Source: an uncultured Clostridia bacterium
GTDB lineage: Bacteria; Bacillota; Clostridia; Oscillospirales; Ruminococcaceae
Reading direction: 5' to 3'
Length of the DNA: 64,000 bases
Assembly: GCA_947632025.1 (NCBI GenBank)
Contig: CANRNN010000001.1
Coordinates: forward strand, 62,001-126,000
A program made the position numbers and the translations under genes. Positions 33,533 through 42,634 of the stretch are shown in pieces. The notes below the pieces were generated by a model. The model did not search any database. It was not told the DNA's origin and was given only the letters and a program-made list of their open reading frames with translations. Positions within the stretch are counted from its first letter, which is position 1. Every line of letters begins with the position of its first letter.

Positions 33533-35407
33533 ATGGTTCATGTAAGAGAAGATAAATGTATCGGCTGCAACGCGTGTATCCGCTGCTGTCCTATTCCGAA
33601 CGCGAATACTTACGACGGACAAGTTGTAAAAATAAACAACAAGGAGTGTATTCGCTGCGGTGAATGTGTAAAGCATTGTCCGCACGGTGCGCGATACTAT
33701 GATGATGATATTGATCAGGTTCTCAATCTTATCAGAACAGGTCAGAAAGTTTCGTTCGTCGTAGCTCCCGCTATCAAGTCGGCTATGGACGGAACGTGGC
33801 GACACGTTCTGCAGTGGTTTAAGGAACAGGGCGTTCACGAGATATACGACGGCGCTTTTGGTGCTGATATTTGTACATATATGCACATTGAGTATCTTAA
33901 ATCTCACCCCAGTTCCAAAATCATCTCACAGCCGTGTGCCGCTATCGTTAATTACGCAGAGCTTCATAAACCGGAGCTGCTCGAATACCTTTCTCCTGTT
34001 CAATCTCCTCTGCTTTGTGCGGGAGTTTATGTCCGCAAGTATCTCCATAATAATGATATCCTTGTCGGCATTACTCCGTGTATCGCAAAGACCGTTGAGT
34101 TCCAGAACACAGGAATATACGCTTATAATGTGACTTTTAAACATATTCTCCAGTATATGAGAGAAAACGGCATTACGCTTGCTCACGGACACAGTCCGTT
34201 TGAATGGTCGGCTAACCGCGGATTTGACGGCGCTTTCTATCCGATACCGGGCGGACTGAAGGAATGTCTGCACGCGTATGATCCGGAGCTGTTGGTGGCA
34301 ACTTCGGAAGGTGCGCAGAAAGTTTACGACGACCTCGACAATTACCTCAAAACTGACAAGAACCACGTTCCTACCGTTTATGATGTTCTCAGCTGCGAGT
34401 TCGGGTGCAACTCCGGAGCTGGCGCACGCGAGGTTATAAATAATTTTAACGCATATGACATTATGGTACACGCGAGAAAATGGAGCGTGAAGAATAAGAG
34501 TGCCTCCGAACGTTTCCACAGGAAGCTGTTCAAAACACTTAAGCTTGAAGATTTCCTCCGCACCTATCAGAACAGATGTACGACCGAAAAGCCTACAGAG
34601 GCTCAACTCGATGCTATCTACAAATCTATGGGCAAGTTCACCGAAGCAGACAGAAATATCAATTGCCACGCTTGCGGATTCAAGTCCTGCCACGATATGG
34701 CAATGACTATCTTCTACGGAAACAATCACCCGAACAACTGTATGGTATTTGAGAAAAATCAGATGCGTACTCTTGCTCAAAAAATCGAAAAACAGAATGC
34801 GGAGCTTGCAAGTGCTGTTCTCGAAATACATCAGTCTATGAACCATCTCTCGAATATGATAGCTCCTATCTCCGAGCAGGCTGCGGATAACTCCGTTAAG
34901 AACGCAAGCATAAAGACCGATATGAATACTCTTGGAAATGATATTTCGGGAATACAGGCTCGCGCAAACGATATTGCGGAATTCGTTTCCAAAATCAGCA
35001 TAAGCATCGGAGAATACGAGAGAATACTCTCAAAGATAAAGAGCATTTCCGAGCAGACAAATATTCTTGCTATCAACGCTTCCATCGAGGCGGCAAGCGC
35101 GGGACAGTTCGGAAAGGGATTCGCGGTTGTCGCGGGCGAGATCAGAACTCTTGCGGTGCGTTCTGCGGATACTCTTAAAGCTGCGGAACAGCATACTAAC
35201 GAAATTCTCAGTAATATTGACGGGATAAAGGAGGCTTCTGCTTTCATTGTGAACGATGTTGACAGCACCAAAGCAAACGTTGACAACACAGATTCGGCTG
35301 TAGACGACCTTAATAAGAGCCTTACGTTCATAAGCAACAGCGTTTCCGAGATATCCGATATTATCAATACGGTTTCGGATCTTGCTTCAAGGCTTCAGAC
35401 GAACTGA
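33533..35407 (+). CDS. [FeFe]-hydrogenase-like sensor fused to a methyl-accepting chemotaxis signalling domain
   Basis: A 624-residue soluble protein. Two [4Fe-4S] ferredoxin motifs come first ([12 protein letters not shown] at 9-20, [12 protein letters not shown] at 39-50). The hydrogenase large-subunit domain follows with all four H-cluster cysteines: [18 protein letters not shown], and [10 protein letters not shown]. Compared with the TSCCP motif of catalytic enzymes the proton-relay cysteine is proline. Then comes a CHACGFKSC...NNC four-cysteine Fe-S domain, and finally an MCP signalling hairpin with the canonical [17 protein letters not shown] and [12 protein letters not shown]. No membrane segment. 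The ATG at 33533 has GGAGG upstream. Likely a cytoplasmic redox or H2 sensor feeding the chemotaxis pathway (group-C-like sensory hydrogenase); cheV is 23 kb away. Confidence 0.88.
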   Translation: MVHVREDKCIGCNACIRCCPIPNANTYDGQVVKINNKECIRCGECVKHCPHGARYYDDDIDQVLNLIRTGQKVSFVVAPAIKSAMDGTWRHVLQWFKEQGVHEIYDGAFGADICTYMHIEYLKSHPSSKIISQPCAAIVNYAELHKPELLEYLSPVQSPLLCAGVYVRKYLHNNDILVGITPCIAKTVEFQNTGIYAYNVTFKHILQYMRENGITLAHGHSPFEWSANRGFDGAFYPIPGGLKECLHAYDPELLVATSEGAQKVYDDLDNYLKTDKNHVPTVYDVLSCEFGCNSGAGAREVINNFNAYDIMVHARKWSVKNKSASERFHRKLFKTLKLEDFLRTYQNRCTTEKPTEAQLDAIYKSMGKFTEADRNINCHACGFKSCHDMAMTIFYGNNHPNNCMVFEKNQMRTLAQKIEKQNAELASAVLEIHQSMNHLSNMIAPISEQAADNSVKNASIKTDMNTLGNDISGIQARANDIAEFVSKISISIGEYERILSKIKSISEQTNILAINASIEAASAGQFGKGFAVVAGEIRTLAVRSADTLKAAEQHTNEILSNIDGIKEASAFIVNDVDSTKANVDNTDSAVDDLNKSLTFISNSVSEISDIINTVSDLASRLQTN

Positions 35408-35428
35408 GACAAGAGTGCAAATAAATAA

Positions 35429-35460
35429 AATTAAAGGGATACTTCGGTATCCCTTTAATT
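35429..35460. terminator. Strong bidirectional terminator
   Basis: A perfect 14-base-pair stem capped by a TTCG tetraloop, with AATTAAAGGG/CCCTTTAATT ends; it separates the hydrogenase-MCP gene from the convergent znuB-like gene. Confidence 0.9.
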
Positions 35461-35479
35461 GTCAGTATCAAATTCTTTG

Positions 35480-36307
35480 TTAAGCACGTTTTCCGGAAAC
35501 TATTTTACCGGCGATAAAAAACAGCACGAAAAATGTTATATTCACGCAAACTATCGAAGCGCCGCACGGAGTGTCCGCTATATAAGAAATGAACATTCCG
35601 ATAAGGAACGATACCACCGAAATTACTCCCGAACAAATCGTTACCGAACGGAAACTTCTGAATACTCTCATTGAACTTAGCGCAGGGAAAATTATCAGGC
35701 TCGAAATCAACATACTCCCCATAAGCCGCATTCCAATAACAATAGTCACCGCCGTAAGAAGCGCTATCAACATATTGTAGACATTTGCATTCGTCCCGGT
35801 GGCTTTCGCGAAATTCTCGTCAAACGTTATAGCAAATATTTTTGTGTAAAAGAACACAAACATAAGCAATACCGCTCCCGCCAGAACGACGCTTGTTGCC
35901 ACATCTCCCCTGCTTACGGAAACAATTGAACCGAAAAGATAGCTGTTAAGGTCAATGTTCATACCTCTTGACATAGAAACCGCCATAACGCCAATAGCAA
36001 GAGCGCTTGTGGAAATTATGGCTATTGCCGCGTCGCCCTTGATTTTTCCGTTCGAGGAAAGCCGCAGCAGAAGAAACGCTGCTAAGATCACCACAGGTAT
36101 CGCTACGGTCATAGGCGCAAGATTCATTACAGAAGCTATCGCTAAAGCGCCGAAACCAACGTGAGAAAGTCCGTCGCCTATCATTGAGTACCGTTTTAGG
36201 ACAAGACTTACTCCCAAAAGGGCGGCACACAGCGACACCAGTATCCCGACAATAAGCGCCCGTCTTAACATCGGCGAGGAGAGCATTTCAACAAAAATTT
36301 CACCCAT
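35480..36307 (-). CDS. znuB: Zinc/metal ABC transporter permease
   Basis: A 275-residue integral membrane protein of the ABC-3 (ZnuB/MntB) family with about eight hydrophobic spans. The region SLVLKRYSMIGDGLSHVGFGALAIA near the N-terminus is typical. Third gene of the importer operon, one base after the ATPase gene. Zinc rather than manganese is inferred from the histidine-rich binding protein and the Fur/Zur-type regulator in the same operon. Confidence 0.93.
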   Translation of the reverse strand: MGEIFVEMLSSPMLRRALIVGILVSLCAALLGVSLVLKRYSMIGDGLSHVGFGALAIASVMNLAPMTVAIPVVILAAFLLLRLSSNGKIKGDAAIAIISTSALAIGVMAVSMSRGMNIDLNSYLFGSIVSVSRGDVATSVVLAGAVLLMFVFFYTKIFAITFDENFAKATGTNANVYNMLIALLTAVTIVIGMRLMGSMLISSLIIFPALSSMRVFRSFRSVTICSGVISVVSFLIGMFISYIADTPCGASIVCVNITFFVLFFIAGKIVSGKRA

Positions 36308-36308
36308 T

Positions 36309-37013
36309 TCAGCAGCTCCCCTCCCCTTTCAGAAAATCTGAGGCTTCGCTCTTTCTGAATTCCGAAAGAGTGCCGAAGAAGATGTTATCCTCACGCATAC
36401 AAAGGATATGTGTGGCATATTTAAGCGCGGCGTTCATATCGTGCGTGACCATTATGATAGTAACGCCGCTTTTGTTTATATCGGAGATCATCTCGTAAAG
36501 CTCTGCCGTAACCATCGGGTCAAGTCCGGAAACAGGCTCGTCAAGCAGAAGCAGCTTTTTTGTAGCGCAAAGCGCTCTCGCTAAAAGTACTCTCTGCTGC
36601 TGACCACCCGAAAGCTCACGGTAGCTGCGCTGTTTGATCTCGTAAATACCCAGACGCTTCATATTTTCGGCTGCTTTTTTTCGTTCCCGTATAGAGTAGA
36701 ACGGCTTTATCCCGCGTGAATTCAAGCACCCCGACAATACGACTTCCGAAACGCTTGCGGGGAAATCACGCTGCGCTCCTGTCTGCTGAGGAAGATAGCC
36801 TATTTCTTTCTGAATAAGTCCGTCCCCGAAGGTGATAGACCCGCCAATGGGCTTTTTAAGCGATAAAAGAGCTTTCATCAATGTTGTTTTTCCTGAACCG
36901 TTCTCGCCGACAATGCAGAGATATTCTCCGGAATTTACCTCAAAGCTCAGGTCTTTTATCACTGTCATATTTTCGTATGACAGCGTAAGATTTTCGGTTT
37001 TAATAAGTGCCAT
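36309..37013 (-). CDS. znuC: Zinc/metal ABC transporter ATP-binding protein
   Basis: A 234-residue ABC ATPase: Walker A GENGSGKTT, Q-loop YLPQQTG, signature LSGGQQQRVLLARAL, Walker B LLLLDEP and the switch histidine in VTHDM. It energises import by the adjacent permease. Two bases separate it from the binding-protein gene. Confidence 0.95.
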   Translation of the reverse strand: MALIKTENLTLSYENMTVIKDLSFEVNSGEYLCIVGENGSGKTTLMKALLSLKKPIGGSITFGDGLIQKEIGYLPQQTGAQRDFPASVSEVVLSGCLNSRGIKPFYSIRERKKAAENMKRLGIYEIKQRSYRELSGGQQQRVLLARALCATKKLLLLDEPVSGLDPMVTAELYEMISDINKSGVTIIMVTHDMNAALKYATHILCMREDNIFFGTLSEFRKSEASDFLKGEGSC

Positions 37014-37014
37014 A

Positions 37015-37989
37015 TTATTCCTGACCTAATATTTTTTCAAGAGAGCAGAAATTACGCTCCATAAGCGAAACATAGCTCTCCCCTGCTGCAAAATCGTCCG
37101 CCGAGATATTGTGACAAGTATGAAATTCCGTAACGGAAAGTCCGTTTTCGGCAGCTAGAGTTTCCGCAAGCTTCCGATTTGAAAGCTCTATACAGAACAC
37201 GGTTTTTACAGAATCGTCCTCTGAGAGCTTTTCCGTGAGGAACGCAATAGTCTGCGCCGAAGGTTCGGTTTCGCTGCCGCAGCCCGGAAATGCCGCGTAA
37301 AATTTAAGTCCGTACTCCTTAAAGAAATACAGCAGCGGGAACCTGTCACCGAAGATAAAATACCGCTCCTCTCCTGCCAAAAGCTCCGAAAACCTCTTGT
37401 CAAGGTCGTTTATCTGTGATATAAGCTTGTTTGCGGAATCCTCGTAAAGCGTTTTGTTTTCGGGAGCGAGCCTTATAGCCGCTTCTTTTACGGACTCGGC
37501 AATAAGAGCGGCATTTTTCGGGGAAGTCCATATATGTTCGTCATATTCTTCGTCCTCGTGGGAATCGTGTTTATCGTCCTCATGTTCGGCTTCGGCGATA
37601 TTTTCGTGATCCTCTTCAATAACCTCGACCGCGTCCATCATTCGCAGCGCACTGACATTTTCGGTTGATTTCAGAACATTCTCCACCCAAGCGTCGGACT
37701 CACCGCCATTATAAATGAACAGATCGCACCCGTCTATCCTCACGATGTCACGGGCACTCGGATCGTAACTGTGACTTTCGGTTCCGGGCTTCAAAAGCAG
37801 AACCACATCAGCGGTTTCGCCGAAAATTTCACGGGCGAAATCATATGCGGGGAAAATCGTCGTGACGACGCGTAATTTTCCGTCTGTAAGATCTGCCGAG
37901 ATCATATCGCAGCCGCAAAGTCCGAAAATCCCGAATAGCCCGACACACACAATCACGGCGCTGAAAATCGCGAAAAACCTTTTAATCAT
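37015..37989 (-). CDS. znuA: Zinc-binding lipoprotein of the metal ABC importer
   Basis: A 324-residue cluster-9 solute-binding protein. The N-terminus is a signal peptide with a probable lipobox ending LCGC (Cys27), so it is membrane-anchored outside the cell. The metal ligands include H in ESHSYDPSARD and H in DEHIWTSPKNA. Between them lies an acidic/histidine-rich loop (HEDDKHDSHEDEEYDEH), a hallmark of zinc-specific members. It overlaps the regulator gene by eight bases. Confidence 0.94.
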   Translation of the reverse strand: MIKRFFAIFSAVIVCVGLFGIFGLCGCDMISADLTDGKLRVVTTIFPAYDFAREIFGETADVVLLLKPGTESHSYDPSARDIVRIDGCDLFIYNGGESDAWVENVLKSTENVSALRMMDAVEVIEEDHENIAEAEHEDDKHDSHEDEEYDEHIWTSPKNAALIAESVKEAAIRLAPENKTLYEDSANKLISQINDLDKRFSELLAGEERYFIFGDRFPLLYFFKEYGLKFYAAFPGCGSETEPSAQTIAFLTEKLSEDDSVKTVFCIELSNRKLAETLAAENGLSVTEFHTCHNISADDFAAGESYVSLMERNFCSLEKILGQE

Positions 37990-38389
37990 CAGCGCTCTCC
38001 CCTTTCGAGCATTCCCCGCACAAGCCGTATATCACGGTCTTACCTATATCTACGTTAAAATCATGTGCGCTTTCGATGTGGCGCTTTATATCCGCCATAA
38101 ACTCGCAGTCCATATGAATAAGCTTGCCGCATTTTTCGCATTTGAGGTGAAAATGTCTGGAGCATTCCTCGCTTTCATTGAGCTGATAACACGAAGCGTC
38201 GCCATCTGTGAAGCGTTTCAGTATCCCCTGCTGAGTTAGCCTTGAAAGCGTTCTGTAGACGGTCGCCTCTCCCGACGACACCTTACCGCTTCTGATAAGC
38301 TCTTTTGCTGTAAAACACTTTCCGCGGTGCTGATTGAAAAACTCGACTATTTCGTCACGTTGTTTAGTGTTATAGTTATTTTTATCCAT
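37982..38389 (-). CDS. Fur-family metal regulator, probably Zur
   Basis: A 135-residue winged-helix repressor. The DNA-binding half has AKELIRSGKVSSGEATVYRTLSRLTQQGIL; the second half has HFHLKCEKCGKLIHMDCEF and a C-terminal GLCGEC, the two CxxC pairs of the structural zinc site. It is the first gene of the znuACB-type operon, with a Fur/Zur-like box between promoter and start codon, so it probably represses itself and the importer when zinc is replete. Fur or PerR specificity cannot be excluded from sequence. Confidence 0.9.
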   Translation of the reverse strand: MDKNNYNTKQRDEIVEFFNQHRGKCFTAKELIRSGKVSSGEATVYRTLSRLTQQGILKRFTDGDASCYQLNESEECSRHFHLKCEKCGKLIHMDCEFMADIKRHIESAHDFNVDIGKTVIYGLCGECSKGESADD

Positions 38390-38402
38390 ACTCTCACCAA
38401 AA

Positions 38403-38417
38403 TGATAATGATTCTCA
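38403..38417. promoter_or_regulatory. Fur/Zur-type operator
   Basis: TGATAATGATTCTCA is a 7-1-7 inverted repeat with one mismatch (TGATAAT against TGAGAAT), the classic Fur-family box, located just downstream of the -10 element. Confidence 0.7.
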
Positions 38418-38424
38418 ATTTTAA

Positions 38425-38453
38425 ATTATAACATATTTTTACGAAAATTGCAA
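38425..38453 (-). promoter_or_regulatory. Promoter of the Fur-family regulator / zinc importer operon
   Basis: On the minus strand TTGCAA (38453-38448) and TATAAT (38430-38425) with 17 bases between. Confidence 0.75.
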
Positions 38454-38471
38454 GAGTTTTTGGGAAATTTA

Positions 38472-38500
38472 TTGATTTTTTTTTTGAAAAGTTGTATAAT
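38472..38500 (+). promoter_or_regulatory. pduL: Promoter of pduL
   Basis: TTGATT (38472-38477) and TATAAT (38495-38500) with 17 bases between. Confidence 0.72.
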
Positions 38501-38553
38501 GTATATGTAAGTAAAAATTTGGGCATTGCCCGTTAAAATGGAGGAATTTACCA

Positions 38554-39132
38554 ATGGCAGAAGTACTTATCGAAACGTCAGCACGTCACGTTCATGTTAC
38601 GCAGGAAACTCTTGAGGCTCTGTTCGGCAAGGGTGCTGTTCTCACCAAGAAAAAGGATCTTTCTCAGCCCGGACAGTTCGCAAGCGAACAGAGAGTTACC
38701 GTCGTAGGTCCCAAAAAAGAGCTTGCTAATGTAAGTATCCTCGGTCCGTGCCGTAGTGCAGATCAGGTCGAGCTTTCCGCTACCGACGCACGTTCTGTCG
38801 GTCTTGATATCGCTATCCGTGAGAGCGGAAAGATCGAAGGTACTCCCGGTTGCACACTCAGAGGTCCTGCAGGAGAAGTTACCATTAAAGAGGGAGTAAT
38901 CGTCGCAAAGCGTCATATTCACCTCACACCCGCTACCGCTGAGAAAAACGGTCTGAAAAACGGCGATGTTGTTTGGGTAAAATGCAACACCAACGGCAGA
39001 GCAGCTGTTCTTGGTGATGTTGTAGTTCGCGTAAGAGATGATTTCGCGGACGCTATGCATATTGACACTGACGAGTCCAACGCTATCGGAGCTACTCCCG
39101 GTCTTATGGGAGAAATTCTTAAGGAGCTTTAA
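38554..39132 (+). CDS. pduL: PduL-type phosphate acyltransferase
   Basis: Zinc-dependent phosphotransacylase (acetyl- or propanoyl-CoA to acyl phosphate). The 192-residue product has the two family motifs with zinc-binding histidines, SARHVHVTQE and AKRHIHLTP, plus GPCRSADQVELSATDARSVG. No N-terminal encapsulation peptide precedes the first motif, so it is a cytosolic rather than microcompartment form. It probably replaces Pta in acetate formation. Its stop overlaps the next gene by one base. Confidence 0.93.
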   Translation: MAEVLIETSARHVHVTQETLEALFGKGAVLTKKKDLSQPGQFASEQRVTVVGPKKELANVSILGPCRSADQVELSATDARSVGLDIAIRESGKIEGTPGCTLRGPAGEVTIKEGVIVAKRHIHLTPATAEKNGLKNGDVVWVKCNTNGRAAVLGDVVVRVRDDFADAMHIDTDESNAIGATPGLMGEILKEL

Positions 39133-40304
39133 TGGGACTGTTTTCTAAGAAACCGAAAAATCCCATAGATAAGGTTCTGGAAACAATACACACCAGCCTT
39201 ACCGTCAAGAACGAGATTCGTGACGGTAAGGTTTTTGTGCCTTTGTGGAATGTTACAATTGCTCCGAGCTTCCAACAAACGGACAGCGACCAGATGGCAG
39301 TGATTGATTTTCACATAACCTGCCCCGATTGGGACGGGCGTATGTACGAGTGCTGCGCAAGCGGAGGAAAGGACTTTGATACCGCTTTGGGGCTTGCAAT
39401 TGGGTCGTTTACATTATGCTTTTTGCCGACTTTTACGGCAATGATGAAGGGCGAAAATGCAGAGCCTTTTGAAAGCGAATTTATCGGTAAAACTCACCGC
39501 TGGAAACTCTATACAAGCGATGTTGTAGGTTTTGGCGATAATATGGGAGTTAGGAACTATTTTGACTTGATTGCCGATGGAGTAAGAAATCGTTTGGGAA
39601 ACCAAAGACTTGCTTATGTAAAGGTTTTTGCGTCAAAAGGAGTTAATGCAAACGGCGAATCAAACCTTACGGGAGAAGTGCGCATAAACGACTTTGCTAT
39701 TCCGGAGCTTGGAAAGCTTGTTGAGGAAAACGCAGCAAAATGGAACGTGGCTCGCGGTTCATTTTCGTCGGCAAAGCAATTTTTCTTCTTAAAACAGGAA
39801 AGCGAAACTGTTGTTCCCTATCCGTTCGGCGGTGAGAAAAGAGAGCCGACGCTTCTTGTCTGCGTAAAGAAAACGCTTGACCTTATTCTTGAGCTTGATA
39901 CGAGTAAAAATCTTAGCGTCATTAAGGGGCAGCTTGAACAGTTTACTGGCGACCGGACCACCGCAGAGGAGTTATTTTCTTTCCTGCCGGAAATCTGCGC
40001 AGAGAGGCTTCTTACGCAGCAGATGGATTTTGACGAGCAGATACTGTTTTCCAAAGGCTCGGACAACTATACTGTCTATAAATCGCAGCTTGCGGATTAT
40101 TATACGCTCGGAGATATGATGTTTTATCTTTTCAGCACGGGAGTTTACGGCGAGCGGACAGACGAACTTGTCCAAAAACTTGTGGGTTACAGCGCAAGCT
40201 ATAATAGCCTATGCAAAGCGATAGAGGGCGGTTTCAATTCGGATTCGGGGGAACTTTACAGCAAGGTTATGTTTAATGTACCTGAGGATTTTGAAATTCG
40301 CTGA
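39132..40304 (+). CDS. Hypothetical protein, possibly DUF6348-like
   Basis: A 390-residue soluble protein coupled to pduL by a one-base TAATG overlap. The N-terminal 60% has ITCPDWDGRMYECCASGGKDFDTALGLAIGSF, HRWKLYTSDVV and a beta-rich layout; I tentatively recall DUF6348 proteins in this form but cannot confirm it. The C-terminal part is helical with LAKQFFFLKQ-like stretches. No catalytic motif, signal peptide or membrane helix is evident. Its operon partner suggests co-expression with acetate metabolism, nothing more. Confidence 0.6.
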   Translation: MGLFSKKPKNPIDKVLETIHTSLTVKNEIRDGKVFVPLWNVTIAPSFQQTDSDQMAVIDFHITCPDWDGRMYECCASGGKDFDTALGLAIGSFTLCFLPTFTAMMKGENAEPFESEFIGKTHRWKLYTSDVVGFGDNMGVRNYFDLIADGVRNRLGNQRLAYVKVFASKGVNANGESNLTGEVRINDFAIPELGKLVEENAAKWNVARGSFSSAKQFFFLKQESETVVPYPFGGEKREPTLLVCVKKTLDLILELDTSKNLSVIKGQLEQFTGDRTTAEELFSFLPEICAERLLTQQMDFDEQILFSKGSDNYTVYKSQLADYYTLGDMMFYLFSTGVYGERTDELVQKLVGYSASYNSLCKAIEGGFNSDSGELYSKVMFNVPEDFEIR

Positions 40305-40308
40305 AAAA

Positions 40309-40340
40309 AAAACGCCGAATATATTTCGGCGTTTTCTTTA
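40309..40340. terminator. Bidirectional terminator
   Basis: ACGCCGAA (40312-40319) pairs with TTCGGCGT (40325-40332), with A-run before and T-run after, between convergent genes. Confidence 0.85.
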
Positions 40341-40394
40341 TATTTGAAAAAATTCAGATGAACTAAACGAATGTTCGTTCTATAGAATCGAATA

Positions 40395-42617
40395 TCATTC
40401 CGCGTCCGCAAAATCCTCCGAACCTTCGGAACTATCCGAAAGGATCTTCTTCGGAACAAGCCAATCTCCCGTAAGCCGGCAGACAAGACGTGCGTCAATA
40501 TACGCCTGCGGAAGCGTGAGTATGGTCTTGCCCTGATAGCTTCCCGAACGCGTAAGCTCCACTACAAGCGCAACATCAGGATTCATTTCGTCAAGAAGCG
40601 CCAACGGCAAGATAAGCGACATAGAATCACGTTTCGGAACATAAGACGGTACAGCGGTCTTGTAATTCCACCGAACACGTTTTTTCGCAAGCTCGATAGA
40701 ATCCTTTATTCGATTCTGAATTCTGACATACAGTCTGCTGTTATCCGAAACAAGCGTTTTCAGCTCATCATAAAGCAGATTACGTGTTATCCTGTCATAT
40801 GAGCTTTCCTTGATTTTTTCGATAAGCTCCTTACCTTCTGGATTATCAAAAAACTGGTCATATAGGAACTGTATCGGCAGACGCTTGATATTATCAATTA
40901 TGATATGGTCAAAGTCTGTGTGGATAGGCTTACTGCAGTCAAAGTACAGATCTTCGCTGTTGCTGAAATATGACGCAGGCTGCGGAAGCGGATTGAAATA
41001 ATTTACAAGCTCCTTTCCAAGTCCTCCCGAAGCCGCAGTGCAGAATCCCGTAAACTTCCACTCCGTGTCGCTGCCCGCATCGTTCGGGATAAAGCAGGCA
41101 TAAATATCGTCGTAATGGTTATCAACAAGCCCCGTATTGAACGACGCAAATTTCTTGTCAAAGGAAATACACACTTTATTTTCGTGAACAAGCCTGCTGA
41201 AAGTATATTTAATATACTGAATGAGTATCTGGAAATTACGGCGCGGACTTTCGGAGAAATCCCATTCTTCATCTATTGCTTTAGAAGCGAGCTCTGTCAG
41301 GAAGTTTGCCCAGCTTCCGAGGAAAGCAAAATTTTCCAGTTGCTTTCCGGGAATTCCGGAAACATAATTTTTCTCTCGTGAATGTATATCCACAAAATAC
41401 AAAAACCACGCCTTGCCCTCATAAGCACTCGGCTTGATTGTAAGCTCAACATTCGAGCCGTCGTCCTTTTTAAATCTGCACGGAAAGATGAATTTATTCT
41501 CATAGGAGCGAATTGTCCCGTTCTGTCTTGCTTCTTCAAAATCGTCAGAAATGTCATTGCAGATCTGGAAATAATCCGTGTGTATACCCTTATTCATCAA
41601 GAAATTTTCAAGAATAGAAACAGGCTTTGCAGGGAGATTGCAAAAATCCGAAAGCCTTCCCGTGGGCAGCAGAGAATAATCCGTTATTTCAACTGAGCCG
41701 CTTTCGGATTCCCTGTTTGAGAAAGGCTTAGGTGCGGGAGTATAGTCGTATTTGTCACTCAGATGTATCGTGACCATTATCTGCGGAACTCCGCCAAGCA
41801 CGACCTCGTCCAGATTCAAAAAATCGAGATCCGCCAGAAAATCTTTCATTTTATAGTACCCGTAGCGCATACGAGTAATTCCGTGGTCGTTGAGAAACTT
41901 GCTTACCGACGCCATATGAATAGGCGTTTCCAATTCAAAATTATCCACAAGGTATTTATAGATCTTCTCGCAGTCCTCAGGAGGTATCGAACCCGTGACA
42001 ACAGGGGGAGTTTTGTATTCTATTTCGCTTACGGGCTTGTAGATCTTAGTTTTGTCAAACGAGAAATAAAGGCTCTTTCCTATCGGACTTAAATTTTTTG
42101 TAATTATTCCGTTTACGAGCAGACCATCCTGACAATAGCCCACCGGAAACGTATACCTTTCCCCGAAAAACGTAAGACGGTTTTCTTTTTTAGCCTCGTC
42201 AAACTTGTCATAAATTTCCTGTTTCATCTGTTGAACATTATAACCGTTTCCGAGAATTTTCGTAAGAGCGTAAAGCGAGCGTTGCGTCATTTCGATTATA
42301 TCATCATTAAGAATGATATTTGCGCTTCCGAAGAAACTGTCTGCGGGGTGATTTGCGTTAAAAGCATTATACATATTCTGTTCACCTATCTGCCATTTTT
42401 TTATTAAAATAAAATCGTCGTTATTGTCGTTCTGGAATCCGAACATTTCGGGAAAATCCTCCGCGAATTCGCGAAAGGTTTTATATCCCATATTCTCAGG
42501 AATGTAGCTGTTAGTATGAAGCCATTCGGCGACACGCGACACTCTGTAAAGTCCCGCGTCGGGAAACTGACCCATGATACATTTGTAGATTGTTATTTTG
42601 TTTTCTTGTGTTAACAT
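40395..42617 (-). CDS. Putative LOTUS (OST-HTH)-like / DUF3825 RNA-associated protein
   Basis: A 740-residue soluble protein. Residues 10-60 (YKCIMGQFPDAGLYRVSRVAEWLH, then GYKTFREFAEDFPEMFGF) have the helical pattern of an OST-HTH/LOTUS domain, and residues about 210-270 (KIYKYLVDNFELETPIHMASVSKFL, then YGYYKMKDFLADLDFLNL) look like a second copy. The middle, about 420-560 (FLGSWANFLTELASKAIDEEWDF...VCISFDKKFASFNTGLVD), matches my memory of DUF3825. The C-terminus is a helix-rich region with LILPLALL. LOTUS domains elsewhere bind RNA, so an RNA-related role is inferred. The ATG has AAAGGC upstream; it is downstream of a membrane coiled-coil gene in one operon. Confidence 0.65.
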   Translation of the reverse strand: MLTQENKITIYKCIMGQFPDAGLYRVSRVAEWLHTNSYIPENMGYKTFREFAEDFPEMFGFQNDNNDDFILIKKWQIGEQNMYNAFNANHPADSFFGSANIILNDDIIEMTQRSLYALTKILGNGYNVQQMKQEIYDKFDEAKKENRLTFFGERYTFPVGYCQDGLLVNGIITKNLSPIGKSLYFSFDKTKIYKPVSEIEYKTPPVVTGSIPPEDCEKIYKYLVDNFELETPIHMASVSKFLNDHGITRMRYGYYKMKDFLADLDFLNLDEVVLGGVPQIMVTIHLSDKYDYTPAPKPFSNRESESGSVEITDYSLLPTGRLSDFCNLPAKPVSILENFLMNKGIHTDYFQICNDISDDFEEARQNGTIRSYENKFIFPCRFKKDDGSNVELTIKPSAYEGKAWFLYFVDIHSREKNYVSGIPGKQLENFAFLGSWANFLTELASKAIDEEWDFSESPRRNFQILIQYIKYTFSRLVHENKVCISFDKKFASFNTGLVDNHYDDIYACFIPNDAGSDTEWKFTGFCTAASGGLGKELVNYFNPLPQPASYFSNSEDLYFDCSKPIHTDFDHIIIDNIKRLPIQFLYDQFFDNPEGKELIEKIKESSYDRITRNLLYDELKTLVSDNSRLYVRIQNRIKDSIELAKKRVRWNYKTAVPSYVPKRDSMSLILPLALLDEMNPDVALVVELTRSGSYQGKTILTLPQAYIDARLVCRLTGDWLVPKKILSDSSEGSEDFADAE

Positions 42618-42634
42618 ATAGAGCCTTTCGTTTT

